Shown: positions 46,203-58,300 of the stretch, piece after piece
Position numbering within the stretch: position 1 is the stretch's first letter
Layout of the letters: every line of letters begins with the position of its first letter
NCBI GenBank assembly: GCA_951802425.1
Contig: OX637805.1
Location: 1,054,001 to 1,118,000 of the forward strand
DNA from: Clavaria fumosa
Lineage: Eukaryota; Basidiomycota; Agaricomycetes; Agaricales; Clavariaceae
Direction: 5' to 3'
Length of the DNA: 64,000 nt
Notes under the pieces: generated by a model
What the model was told of the DNA's origin: nothing
The model's database searches: none
The model's input: only the letters and a program-made list of their open reading frames with translations
Program-made: the position numbers and the translations under genes

Positions 46203-47498
46203 ATGCAACGAGGCTCGCCTAACGTCGCTTCTGGCCCGGATCCAAGTACGGTGAACCCGTCGTGTGGCGGTACTTCGGTAGTCTCTTCCTGTTATGCACG
46301 TCCATCCAATGCCCATGTACGATCGGAAAGCTGCTCTAGTCAGCACAGTTCTCTTCCCCCATCCGAGTTAGGATCACATTCCACATTGCCATATGCATAT
46401 CAGTACATGGGTTTCAAAGATCCCGTTTCTGCGACGCCGTTACCGCCTGGCTCTCGACCGCTTAGCCCAACACCTCTGTCATCTCGTCCACAAAACCAAC
46501 CCAGTCGCCGTAGCTCCCCGCTATGCGACGAGTCCGGTGCCTACCATTGTAGAGGAGACCCCACGTCGTCCCCATCTGGACGTTCATCATCCCCCTCGCA
46601 GCCACTAAATCTAGCATCTCGACCCGCTACTCAGTCGAACCAGGGTGGCTCTCTGCAACATGTCTTGTCTGGGCAGGATCCACAGGGCGATTTAAATCAT
46701 CCATCCGGAGATCCCGATCTCGATGCGGAATGCTTTGAATTGATGCAGCGGAACTTAAGTCTGAATGCTGAGCTTTCAATGCTGAAGTATGTATCATCTA
46801 CATTGATACCATACCATTGACTCATCAAATACGATCTTGAACGCAGAATTGCTTTCCAATCGCTCGTCAACACTGTCCCACTCCTTTTTAATAATGCGAA
46901 CCCTCCTCTCCCCAAACACCTGCCGCCTTTCACCCTCCTTCCCACTCTCCCAACTGTTCCTGTTGCGGCTCCACTACAGGAAAAGGACTATCCGCTTGTC
47001 AAGTTTTGGCGCCGCTCGTCCTGGGAAGAGCACCTAACACGAGGGATATCCGGCAAGGAGTCTGCAAGTCAACAAGACACCATGAACTTGTCACCATCTA
47101 TCAACACGACGATGCGATATGTGGAGGATGAATATGGCCAACCCATTGATAGTTACCGTTCAAAGGCCATTCGTCAGATCGCCCACCGCATCTTCCGTCA
47201 GCTTGCGGAGCTTGGTGTTAACCCTAAAATGTGGAGCGTAGCCGGTAGGAGTGTCGTTCACCACTTCAACCATGAGATGGCTCTGCAGGTTCCCGATATG
47301 CGCTATTGCGCGAATCATTGGAAAGCTGGCTATCTTGCGATGCAACTATATCCCCTCTGGCACGAGTTGCACACGGAGAGACTCCGTACAAGATTGCGGC
47401 CGGCGGATGACGCCTCGCAATGGGCGGGTAAAAGATCCCGCGATGATATTAACAACACGTGGCCAACGTCAAAGAAGAGAGTCAAAGTCAGGGGTTGA
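46203..47498 (+). CDS. Two-exon gene of unknown function
   Basis: I do not recognise this family. Two exons (46203-46786 and 46847-47498) join in frame across a 60-nt GTATGT...CAG intron to 411 residues. The first 190 residues are Ser/Pro-rich and disordered-looking. The middle (NLSLNAELSMLK, around the intron) could form a short coiled coil. The C-terminal third looks folded (IRQIAHRIFRQLAELGVNP, SVAGRSVVHHFNHEM, MRYCANHWKAGYLAMQLYP) and ends in a basic nuclear-signal-like tail (KRSRDD, SKKRVKVRG). No stops interrupt it and CG dinucleotides are common, unlike its transposon neighbours. It is divergent from the MULE, so it could be a host gene or transposon cargo. Confidence 0.65.
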
Positions 47499-47923
47499 GG
47501 AGTGGTCCCATATTCTGTGCGTGCTTTTCACGGGTATATACAGCAGGTCTCACCATCTCCGTCCAAAGCTGTAAAGGTATCAAAATCCGCTCTGTTTAGT
47601 CAATAGGTTTCCAAAACGTGTTTCCCAATTTCGCCGTGTTTGGCATGTGCTTCATTGTGCCTCACCTTTCGCGAGTCTCTGCGACCCATCTTGATATTTT
47701 TGTTCTTTCACTTCGCTTGCTAGCCGCCGATTCCCCTCCGCAAATCCCTCACACTAGTCAAGGCGAAACACAGTATCGTATTTGCGTTCACCTCCCATTC
47801 TGGCGAGATGTATTCCCATATGAAATGGAATCTGTAAGAGCAACCCATTATCTTCCAGGGACCGATCTTGAGAGATATTGAGAGCCATGTGAGGTGCATT
47901 GAGGTGCATTGAGGTGCTTAGTA
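47499..47923. other. 3' flank of the unknown gene
   Basis: An 87-codon open frame at 47618-47881 has no recognised motif. A short ATTGAGGTGC direct repeat (three copies) lies at 47893-47916, just before the hAT-like element. Confidence 0.4.
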
Positions 47924-48798
47924 CTAGGGCAGGCCATATACAGTTACATTATTTCAGTGCAGGATATTTAATATAACTGCACCCTATGGGAGGTTATAGT
48001 AAGTGCATAATAACCATAGTCATAGTTTAACTCCAACATAACCCATGTGTAACTGTATTATAACCTTAATCAAGTATGCACATCCCTAAGAAACTCAATG
48101 TCATCTCCCCACCCTTCCTTCAACCACTCTTTTGTGCAGACTGTCAATGCAGCAGTGGATGCTGTCATGGATGAGCAAGCATCTGATATTGTTTGCCTGC
48201 AACTGGAAAATAGGCACTCTACTGAAATACTAACCCCAGGAATGCAGAGAATATCACATGCAATGTGTCCAAGAATTGGGAATTTGATTTTGTGGGCCTA
48301 GGGAGATGATCAGTTTCATTTGAGATAGAAAAGGAAGAGCTGACCTTCCACCAGATTAAAGGATTTGAGCCCTGGTATGGAAAAATGCTAGTGAAGTAGC
48401 AATCAAGTTCTGTTGTGAGATGCAATGCAGAGGTTCCACTTGTCATGACCTCAGCAAACATGTTGCCAATGGGTGAGTTCACAAACCATGACCAGACAGT
48501 TCAAATATACACATACCAATGGCAAATGTGGCAGGACTGAAGCCACAGCTCTGTGCAGCTTGTTGCTGGCAGCATGTGGCTTGGCTGTAGAATGGTCTTG
48601 GTGGCTGCACAATGGTTGCAGAAAACTGCCAATTATGGTAGGTTATTACAACACTTGTATTATAACTGTAGGAATAAATCTCATGCTCAAATCTAAGGTT
48701 GCAGTTATAATAAGGGTATTGAGAACCCAGGTATCATAACCTCATCTAACCATAATAACCAGTGTCATAATATCTTGTAACTGTAACTATGGCCAGCA
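47924..48798. mobile_element. Non-autonomous hAT-like element
   Basis: The 875-bp segment begins TAGGGCAGGCCATA and ends TATGGCCAGCA, an imperfect terminal inverted repeat that continues inward with ACAGTTAC/GTAACTGT. It is flanked by CTTAGTAC (47916-47923) and CTAAGTAC (48799-48806), which match at seven of eight positions, the duplication length of hAT elements. No transposase is encoded. Confidence 0.6.
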
Positions 48799-50202
48799 CT
48801 AAGTACATGCAAAGTAAAATTGTGCTCAAAGCTCAGTCTGTCAAAAATTACCAAAGCAACTGCACAATTGCAGCCGAATTACTGGTAACAGAGGTGTTAC
48901 ATGCATGCTTGGAGGGTCAGGGTGAAGTCCAGTCAGAGTTTGGAGTTTGGGTCCAGGGTGTCTGGGACTTCGGGGTTCAGGTGGGACTTTGGCAAATGTA
49001 TTGAAACAACACCCTTACTGAGTCCTGGGTGTCCCATATTTTGGAGTTGCAGAAGTTTGGGATATTGGGTCTGGTGTTGGGCAGGATGTCTGGGGTGGAC
49101 TTTGTCATATTCGAGATGAGGGATGGACAGGAGGGCAGAGATGGAGGTCGGACAGAGTTCAGGTTTGATGAGTGACAAAGGAGTGGAAGCAGAAGTCAGG
49201 TAGGGGGACAGATATGGAAGTTCCAGGGTTTGGGGATGGGTTCTGGAGGTCAGACAGCTTGTGCAGGTTGTTGGGGATAGATTCCAGGGGTTGGAACAGG
49301 AGTCAGTCAGGAGTTGGTTGGACTTAGCACAACTGGTGTAGGAGACAGAGGGCAAGGGTCAGATTAGACATTATACAAATTACTAGGTGGCAGGCAGAAA
49401 GGATGGAAGTGTGGGAATGGATGGAGGGACAGGAGACAGGGGTCGGACGGGATACAGGTATGGGGTGCGGAGGTATGGAGGTATGAATGTATGGGGGTGG
49501 ATGAGGTTGTACGAGGGTGGTATCCAGACTGCAGACTACTCTACGAAGTTACTGAGTATATATACTACGAGTCCAGGCATTTCCAGCAACTTGGAGTATT
49601 GATGGTAGCTATGGAGAATGTCCTGGAGATACATTGTGGGACTTGATACAGGACAATGGGAATTGCAACAGGGATCAGTATCCTGATCTGGAGGTTGGAT
49701 GCTACTACCATTGGGTTGGTAGCTACGCTGCCAAGCAACTGCATGGATTGTTCAGTTTCCATGCTCAGAGTTTGTTGCTGGTGAGTAACCACAGATGTTG
49801 GTTCATGACAGTTGGGAAGTCAGGTTTGGGAATTGGAGATTGGGATTGGGATCAGGCCAGCCACTTGGGGAACTATCCTCAAAGGTGGGTTTGGTGCTTG
49901 CCCCACATGTGGGGTAGGTACCCTCAGATGCTGAGGCACCAGAGCAGGAGTTCAGAGATCTGGGTCTGGAGATTGGAAGTCAGGGGCCGGAGATAGGAAG
50001 TCCAGGACCAGAGATAGTGTTTCTGGTCCAGACCCAAAGGGAGCAGCACAGACATGACAGTGCCTCCCCTCTAAGGTCGAACCCTTGAGACCTTTAGATC
50101 AGAGCTGGGAGATTGGAGAAGATTGGGTTGTGATGGATCAGAATGTTCCACATGGAATGTCAGATCGGAAATTTCGGGCGGAGTTTGAATTTCCAAGCCC
50201 AG
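48799..50202. other. G-rich, repeat-like DNA without a recognised gene
   Basis: From about 48900 to 50100 the + strand is rich in GGAG, GGTTTGG and GGGTC words. A TATATATAC run is at 49558-49566. Open frames are short and show no motif. Confidence 0.45.
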
Positions 50203-50210
50203 ATATAAAA
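50203..50210 (+). promoter_or_regulatory. TATA box of the coiled-coil gene
   Basis: The sequence ATATAAAA lies about 60 nt upstream of the ATG at 50271, followed by a CT-rich leader. The position is canonical for a core promoter. Confidence 0.55.
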
Positions 50211-50270
50211 GTCTGAGCTCATGCCCCAAGTCCAGTTTTTCTCCTTAGACCTAAACCACCATCATCAGGC

Positions 50271-51055
50271 ATGGCAGATGACAGAAACAACTTAGAAATA
50301 AAATTTCAAAAGCTGCAGGTGGAGATGGAGGTGTTGCAGGTGGAGTGGATGCAGAGGGAAAAGGAGGTGGCTGAGCAGAAAAGGCAGAAAGCAGAGGAGG
50401 CGGAGCAGATTTGGAGAGAGGCAGAGGAAGCAGAGTGGGTGAAATGGGAAGTGGAGGAGCAAGCATGGAAGGAGGCAGAATGGGAATGGAAAGAGGCAGA
50501 ATCAGGGGAATGGGCTCAGGCCTGACAGGAGGAAATCACAGCTGCAAGGCTGACGATTAAGAGGGTCAGAGAGACTGCTGCGGAGGTGGTGGCCTTGCAG
50601 CAGGAGGCAGAGTCATCACGGGTGGCAATTCAGCAGGAGGAGTGGGAGGTGCAGCAGGAGGCAGAGTCATCATGGGTGGCAATTCAGCAGGAGGAGTGGG
50701 AGGTGCAGAAATGGGCAGAAATGGTCAAGGTGGCCCAGCGGGCCACAGACGAGGCATGCCTGTGGTGCGCGAAGAAGGGCTTGGTAAGTCAGATTTCCAG
50801 GCTTTTGGGATCTTGGAGTGTGGGATTTCAGGGACCAGGCTAACGATTTCCAGCAGCTTTGCAAGAGTACTGGACCCAGTCAGGTCAAGAGCTGTGACGA
50901 GTGTTGCAAAAAACACATAGTGTGTAACTGGCCAGGTGAGCCAGAATGGGGGAAGAGAGCAGGGAAGTAGGCGGAAAAGTGAGCTGTGAGTCCGGAGTCA
51001 GACAACGTGGTGGAGATGGAGGTGGAGGCACCTGCACAGAAAAAGCAACAGGTGG
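50271..51055 (+). pseudogene. Coiled-coil protein with a Cys-cluster, cut by element B
   Basis: From the ATG at 50271 the product is a long Glu/Lys/Gln/Trp-rich coiled coil (KLQVEMEVLQVEWMQREKEV, then repeats of VAIQQEEWEVQ at 50610-50710). A TGA at 50523 interrupts it where the context (A-x-QEEITAARL) suggests an original CGA Arg. After an intron near 50781-50850 the frame continues with VKSCDECCKKHIVCNWPGEPEW, a Cys cluster like those in Agaricomycete DNA-binding proteins. Two more stops follow near 50970. The reading runs directly into the 5' LTR of element B at 51056, so the 3' end is lost. A TATA box and leader are still present. Confidence 0.65.
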
Positions 51056-51370
51056 TGTCAGGATCGCTTACATAAGCCATCATCATTGAACTCCAAAGTG
51101 CACCAGCAACTAGCGACGAGACATGGGTACGGGATCACATGACCACCTGCGACCTTGGGGATACTCGCAACCATGCACCGGCACCTACAGGGCTCCAACA
51201 AGTGCCCGTCATGTGTCCATGCCCATGTTTCTCAACCTTTCCCACACTTTGCAATTCATGATGGAGGCAGATCCATGACAGCGGAACTGACAGGTCCCAT
51301 CAATCAATCTATCCTAATCAGGTCTAGTTGAGGTCTCCCCTCAGGCAGCCGAGCCCACGCCAAGCATTTC
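51056..51370 (+). repeat. 5' LTR of element B, left part
   Basis: This is the first 315 bp of the LTR, TGTCAGGATCGC to GCCAAGCATTTC. Its bases from 51121 onward match 59876 onward closely. Confidence 0.85.
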
Positions 51371-53374
51371 TGTTAGGGTACTTGAGTACCTATAGTACTT
51401 AGCCCCTTGAACAGATGATCCAGGCAATTATGCGTCTCTTCAATACATTCCTATGCTCTTTCTAGGTCCTTTACCCATACTGTACTACTCACCCATGTAA
51501 ACTTACTCCCAATATGACATAAGCTATGGAAAGTGGTACTAGGACAAAAAGAAATGGTTCTACAGCAGGAATGAAGAACCTCACAAACAAACGGTTTTTA
51601 CCATTGAATTTCCACTGCTCGTTTACCCTTATATGCATAAAAGCAAAAGGAAGTAACCGTTATTCACTTGCTCAGGCTGGTTCTACTGCTGTTTAGGCCA
51701 TACTCTAGTATTACTAAAATGGCGCTAAAGGGAGGTTTTAAATGGAAAGTCTGAACGGACAGAAATGTCGGGAAGGTCTGTAAGGTCATTCCCGCGAGTT
51801 TACGAGAGACGCGGAGCACTTGCGGCTGAGCTACAGGGTCGTGAACTCGCTGGTGCGAGTTTGGCACCACTCTGGCATTGTGGGGCAGTCCCGATAATGA
51901 TTGGACCTCAATCGAGTGATCAAGGACCGACAGTTCGGCCCAGTTCTCACGGTGGTGAGGGCAGTGATCAGCAGTGATGGCCGATGCTGCCGCACTTCCA
52001 GATATGGACTAGTCATCCTCACAAGCAGACTGTGTGCTTGCGACCTTTGTGCGCAGTCCCTCAGCCCTCCCCTCGTCTCCCTTTGTACTAGGGTGTTACT
52101 AGCATGTATTTGGCATAGAATACAGCTGAAACACATGCTAAATAGGGTTAGTACGCTTAATTATGACTAGTCTGGGGGAGATAAGAGGAAACAGAGGAAG
52201 TATAGATGAGATAATGACATGATCAAGGCCAGGAACGTTGCGGAAAGTCGCGGAAAGTCGCGGAACGTCGTAGAAGCGATCGGGGGTAATTGTGGGGTCC
52301 TTCCCCACAATCCCCGACAACCGGGACCCAAGAAATGAGTCATCATGACTCATTTTGATTATTTTTAGAATATGTAGAACCTTCGAGAAGGAATATCTCA
52401 ATGAGGACATGAGATATAATTATGATCTTGCCTGATATGTAAAGCCAGTGAATTCTCCTTAATTTAGAGTCCTTAAACAGTATGTTAGAATTACTAATTA
52501 AGGAGCTATGTTGACTCTTTCCAAATGTAGTAGATATGCGAATTTAAGTATAAATAGCTGACGGAACCTCGCGTTCCAGGCATCATTACCTACCCATACA
52601 TCGATTACACTATCCTCTAAGAGGACTAAGTCTGAGTCTAGCTCCCCATGGAGCTAAGGACATATTTAGCTAAACTAAGGACAGGGTCTAGTTAAGCTAA
52701 ATGTAGTATCTGCTGACTAAGGACTTAGTCTAGTCAAGTGATCTGGGTACCTTTAGGTACCCAGGCTTCTGACGAGCCGCCCTGTGCCGGCTCCCCTTGG
52801 CACGGTATGTATTGAGCGAGTTATGAATATTTTGGTATAGGGTACAAGGTGTTCTACTGTACAATGTACCAGTGTATTCATCAGAGTAAGTAGTGAATAG
52901 CTAGCCAAGTACCAAGAATTAGGCAGAGGTTTATAGAGGTAGAATGGTCTACAAGACCAGGAGAATTTCATGAACTCTTTAGCTTGTTTCTCCCATGTCT
53001 AGTTAGCTATGTATTCACTGATCTATTTTGACCTATCTACATTGATTTGGCTTAAGTGTGCAATACCTATGGAGTGGTCAGTCATTGAGCCATGGTATCA
53101 ATCTGTGGGGTGATACCAGGTTGAGGCAGACCATGGGGGTCAATGACTAAGCCCATGGGATGTTGTGACTTAGGTTACTAACTAATAATAATAATATCTG
53201 CCCAAAGCAATGCCTTGCTAGCAGTGTTGGTTTCAATACTGTTAGCAGGAAGGTATGGAACTGGAGGATCTACTAGTCCTGTAGATGAACTGCATAAGGG
53301 ATTGATGACCTGTCTGAGTCATCCTGACTCTCAGTGACTCATTACTGACTGCATCCAGTACCAGATCCATAACA
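51371..53374. mobile_element. 2-kb insertion in the 5' LTR of element B (solo LTR or non-autonomous LTR element)
   Basis: The 2004-bp insertion starts TGTTAGGGTACTTGAGTACC and ends GATCCATAACA, so it has TG...CA ends with a 5-bp inverted match (TGTTA/TAACA). It is flanked by a perfect 5-bp duplication, ATTTC at 51366-51370 and 53375-53379, and the element B LTR resumes exactly after it. A TATAAATAG at about 52550 and a GGTACC-type palindrome at 52746-52763 (GGGTACCTTTAGGTACCC) are inside. No coding region of a transposon is recognised. Confidence 0.82.
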
Positions 53375-53379
53375 ATTTC

Positions 53380-53613
53380 TCTTGTCTACACTCCTTATCT
53401 GTGCCTGCCTGCCACCTTCCTATTCCAGTATCTCATTTACCTCCCCTATACCTCATGACTCAGTGCACATAGCCTCACTTTCTTCCTCATGACTCACTCA
53501 TGCTGCACAGCCCCCTTCCCTAGTATATATAGTACCCATGTAGTAGTGTTAGTCCCTTATGCTGAAATCAAGTTACTTCCCCTCTCACTTTCTGTGAGGA
53601 CCTTGGACTGACA
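53380..53613 (+). repeat. 5' LTR of element B, right part
   Basis: This part runs from TCTTGTCTACACTCC to TTGGACTGACA and contains a TATATATAG promoter-like box near 53523. It matches 60126-60369 in the 3' LTR. Confidence 0.85.
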
Positions 53614-53693
53614 CAATTTTAGCGTCCACCCCCAGCTACCTCGACCCTGCCCATCCCAGTTGGCCTAGCTTCTTTCTTATTCCCCTGCCCATC

Positions 53694-54314
53694 GTGTGCA
53701 ACAGAACAACGAGAGAACCCACCCTGGCATACCTGACACATAACGAAGACATCACGGACAAGTGGCTTACCACTGTACTGGATTTTGGAGAAAACGAATA
53801 TTGGAGCAGATACTTTGACAGCCGCGTAAGAACAAACTTCTACCTGGACACCCCAACAGAATCGGACTATTCTGAGACTGAGACTGCAGTACTGAGACTG
53901 TGAGAGCTATGACCATTTGAACTTTGGATTATCGAGGAGGAGAGAAGGTTAGCCCCTTATTTCACAAGGTTATATGCACAGGAGCAGAGCAGACGAAAGG
54001 AGAGATTGAGAGAAGCACTGAGAGCAGCCCTACCCGACTCCACAACCTCAGGAATGAGGTCCCCAGCCCATAGCACCATTGACATCAACCTTGACGACCT
54101 TGAGGACTACATGAATTCCGACAACGACGAGCCGACGAACAAACCCATGCACATTTCCGTGGAGATCCAGACAGAGCTTAGCCTCATCGGAGTCAAACAG
54201 TTCATCCTCCATGAGTACCGACCCATTGCCTTCATCTGTTGTCCCATCAACCCCATCCCCCCCAGCACCACCAGTTCCTACCAAGCCCCCTGTAGACTTT
54301 GCAACTTTAGATGA
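53694..54314 (+). pseudogene. Upstream open frame of element B, function unknown
   Basis: Between the LTR and gag lies a reading frame with TREPTLAYLTHNEDITDKW and, after two stops and a frame change near 53900, IIEEERRLAPYFTRLYAQEQ and a Pro/Thr-rich tail. It has no recognised domain. Its first codons align with the leader of element A (CCTGCCC...GTGTAACAGAAC), where the frame is lost. Confidence 0.5.
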
Positions 54315-55357
54315 GTGCCTAGTCTGACCAGCACTGTCACCACCACCACAGCCACCTGCGACTCCAGAACTGTGACCCCAACCCGTGAATCCATTGCCAC
54401 CTGAACCCTCACCGCTGCCCAAGCCTGATGTAAGGATAATGTGTTGTTTAACCATGGAAACACGACAGATATCAACTATCCGGATATTTTTGCATCCAAA
54501 ACATTTATGTCTGATACAATCCGATAATGATCTGATACTATCCGACAACATCTGGAACATCCGACAAATGTCCGATATCGGCCTCTCCGATCTTCAATCC
54601 CCCGTGACGATCACAGCCCGCAGGTCACACACACCGCCCATGCCTTTCTATTTCATCACTCCAGCATGGTCAGCGCTCGACATACTCACTATTCCATTCC
54701 CATTCCTTTATTTCATATATCATGCTGTAAATTTCATATTGTGATCCCTTTCAACCATTCAATTGTTTAAACGTTTCAAACCCTTTGCAGTACTTTGTCC
54801 ATTGTTCCTAGTACCCCTTTGCTGTACCAGCCCCACTTTCCTTCTTTTATGAGCAGTCCGGACATATATTAGTTATCGGACATTTCATTCCTCCGATCCG
54901 CATGATTCCATTATGGATTATGACCCCTACATGACCTTGTACACAATGTCGCATTGCCTTCTGTAGCTTCCGGACATTTCCGTAGAACTGGATATGCTGT
55001 ACTTAGAAAAATGTATATAAGTACATACCGGACTCTATGGAAAAAAAAGCTTTTGGACCGTCATCATCTTGCTTTGATCTCGAAAAAGCCCACCCTTCGT
55101 CGTATCCCTCGATCCGCTGGCCTTCGTTGTCGCTGGCACCTCGAACTTTCGATCCAGACATCAGACCCTATCGGATCCAACACCGGACACTCCGGACAAC
55201 GTATACTCTCACTTTCTGAACCTTTTACAACTTAACCTCTATATCCTCCGAAGTTCTGTTTAGTGTCCCAGTCATGTAAACAAGACCCCCTGAAGAACCA
55301 GGCTGCAAACACCTAGTTGCAGCCAACACCAGTTCAGCCTACTACACCAAGCCCGAA

Positions 55358-58300
55358 ATGGCCGACCCTGTCGCTGCAGCCCAAATGTCAAGGCTGGACC
55401 TAGCCATTGCCCCATTTGACAGCAACAAGAAGAATTTCCGGACCTTCCTCAGGTCCCTCCGACTACAGTTCCTGGGGAATCAAGGACTGTATGCCAGCGA
55501 CTTGAACAAGATTCTTTTCACATTAAGCAAGATAATGGGAGATGGGTTCACCGCAGAGTGGGCGAACATGAGAGCTGATGAGATATTGAATGCTGGAGTA
55601 GCAGGAACCTGGGAGGACTTCATTGCGGACCTACGGAGAGCCTTCAATGACCCCAACATCACCACAACTGCCCTAAACGACATCGTGAAGTTGAAGCAAG
55701 GCCTGTTGGAAGCCACGGAGTTCTTCGCACAATTCGAAACATTGATGTGGAAGGTGGACCTAGACGCGAATGGAGACTCAGATATCCTAGTCCACTGGCT
55801 GGAACTAAACTTCAACAGAAGGCTGACTACTCGCGTGTATGGCGTTAACCCGATGCCGACCACTTACGCTGAGTGGAAAGGACTGGTTGAGAGGCTGGAC
55901 ACCCAGCAGAGGAGACTTGACGCTATTGTATGCGAGCAGAACGCTGGCCGCCCCTCCCCTCCCCAGTTCCAACAACCCCGCGCAACCCCCGTACCCCCCC
56001 GATACCCGAACCCGAACCCCCCGCGACCCGTACCTCGCTTCCCCTCCGCCCCGCAGCAGCAGCAACGCACCCCTGCCCCACAGATCATGTCCCGTTCTGC
56101 CGGTGCCAGTGACCGGATGATCGTGGACCAGACATGAGCCCCTGCCGCCGAGCGTCGATGCTTCTGCTGTGGCCAGGTTGGTCACATCGCCCGCAACTGC
56201 CACCTCCCAGACACACATCCCTATGTCCTGAGGCTGCAGGTTCGCGCAATGGCCCCTGCCCAAATGGAAGTGGAAGAATACAAGAACGAATTGGCGCTGC
56301 TCTGTGACAGGCTTGCAATATACAAGAGAGAGAGGCAGATGGCTGGAGCCCCACAGGTCCAGCAACAACAACAACAACAGCTTCCATTGGCTCCTACCCA
56401 GGAGCAGGGTTTTGGAGAAGAGGCGCAGTGAGTCCAAACTCATGCCTCTGTAATAGTACGAGCCATGTTCCCACCCCTGCCCCTGTAATCGTAGCAAGTA
56501 TACCCAAATACACAATCTTGCAATGGAGACATGCCCGGAGTGCGAACAGACTTGAGGACAAAACCACAGTAAAGGTCGCGGAAGAGAAGCCAAAGAGACA
56601 GAAGAGAGAACTGACTTTACCGGTGCACTTTGAGACACTCACCACCACACAATGGGGAAGTGCCAAGGTCCTGGTAGACTCAGGATGTACCAACTGTTTC
56701 ATGGATCTTGACTGGTGTAAGGATCTTGGACTGGAACCTACACCCTTGCCAACACCACTGCGAATAAGAACGGCCCTATCAAGTATGGAATTGACCTCAT
56801 CCTGGTGGTAGGTGACCACCAGGAACGAATTCATTTCCTGCTTGGCACAACGAAGTTGCACAAGATAATCCTGGGACATGACTGGCTAACGAGACATAAC
56901 CCCAATATTGATTGGACTCAGGGGAAGATATCTTTCAAACGTTGCCCCCAGAGTTGTTTCCCATTCCCTAGACTTGATCCCCAGTACCGCTACCCCAGAA
57001 CCCACAACTATGACAATGCTTTCCAAACCATCATGGACAACCATTTCCCAGACACTGCAACCATGCCAAATTGGCCTTCTCTATATCTGACAGTCTTTAG
57101 CAAGGCTAAATGGGATGAGTTACCCAAACCGCGACCTGATTTCGACATCAAGATCGAGTTCTGCAAGGACCCAGGCCACTTATCCTCCAAGCTCTACTCG
57201 CTCACAAGGGAAGAGACAATTGAGATGAACTGGTGGATCGACGAGCAGCTGGCCTCAGGGAGGATTAGACCCTCCAAATCTCTCTATGCCAGTCTGTTCT
57301 TCTTTAAACGAGAAAAGGATAAACTGCGGCCTATCATCAACTACTCACAGCTTAACTCATTCTTGATTAAGGACAAGTTTCCACTACCATGCATCTGCAA
57401 CTGTGTAGACAAGCTTCATGGAGCAAAGATCTTCTCCAAGATTGATGCGAAGGGCAGGTTCCCGTTGATGAGATTGTGGGAAGGACACCAGAAAAGATGT
57501 GCTTTCTTGACCTCGTGAGGTTTGTTCGAACCAACAGTAATGTGGTTCGGTTTCCAGAATGCCCCTGTGACTTTCCAGAGATTTATGAACCACATCTTAC
57601 AAGAGGAAATCGCAGGCAGACACGTACTCGCATATATCGATGACATCATCATATTCGCTGATGACCTCACGACCCACCGCTACTGGATGGACTGTGTGCT
57701 GCAGAGGTTCCAGGACAATGGACTATGCCTATGGTTGAGCAAGTGTGAGTTCGAGAAAGCTGAAGTCTTCTACCTGGGGCTCAGACTCTCCCATAATTGG
57801 CTCAAGCACGATCCAGCCAAGGCAGAAGCTATACAGAACTGGCCACAACCCCAGAATGTCAAGGAACTCTAGCAGTTCTTAGGCAGGATCAACCACTTGC
57901 AACGCTTCATCCCCAACTTGTCCACATGGGCCAAACCCCTGTTCAAGCTGACCAGCAACATCCCATGGTGCTGGCAAGCAGAACAGGTCATGGCCTTTTT
58001 GGATCTAAAGAAGGTGCTTGTCTCAGCCCCGGTCCTCACTCTACCCCAGGACACAGGTAAGTGGAAGGTAGAAACGGATGCGAGTAACCTTGCGACAGGC
58101 GGAGTCCTTTCCCAGCTGCAGACTGACAGCACTTGGAGGCCTGTCGACTACATCTCCCAGGCCCTCACCATTGCTGAGAAGAACTACGACGTCTATGACA
58201 AGGAATTCCTCACAGTGATTTGGGCACTCAGAGAATGGAGGGCGTACCTCATAGGAGTGAATGAAACCTTTGAAATCTAGACTGACCATGCCAACCTATT

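Noticed and set aside
47618..47881. 87-codon frame downstream of the two-exon gene
   Set aside because: No motif, no splice support and no promoter; not called as a gene.
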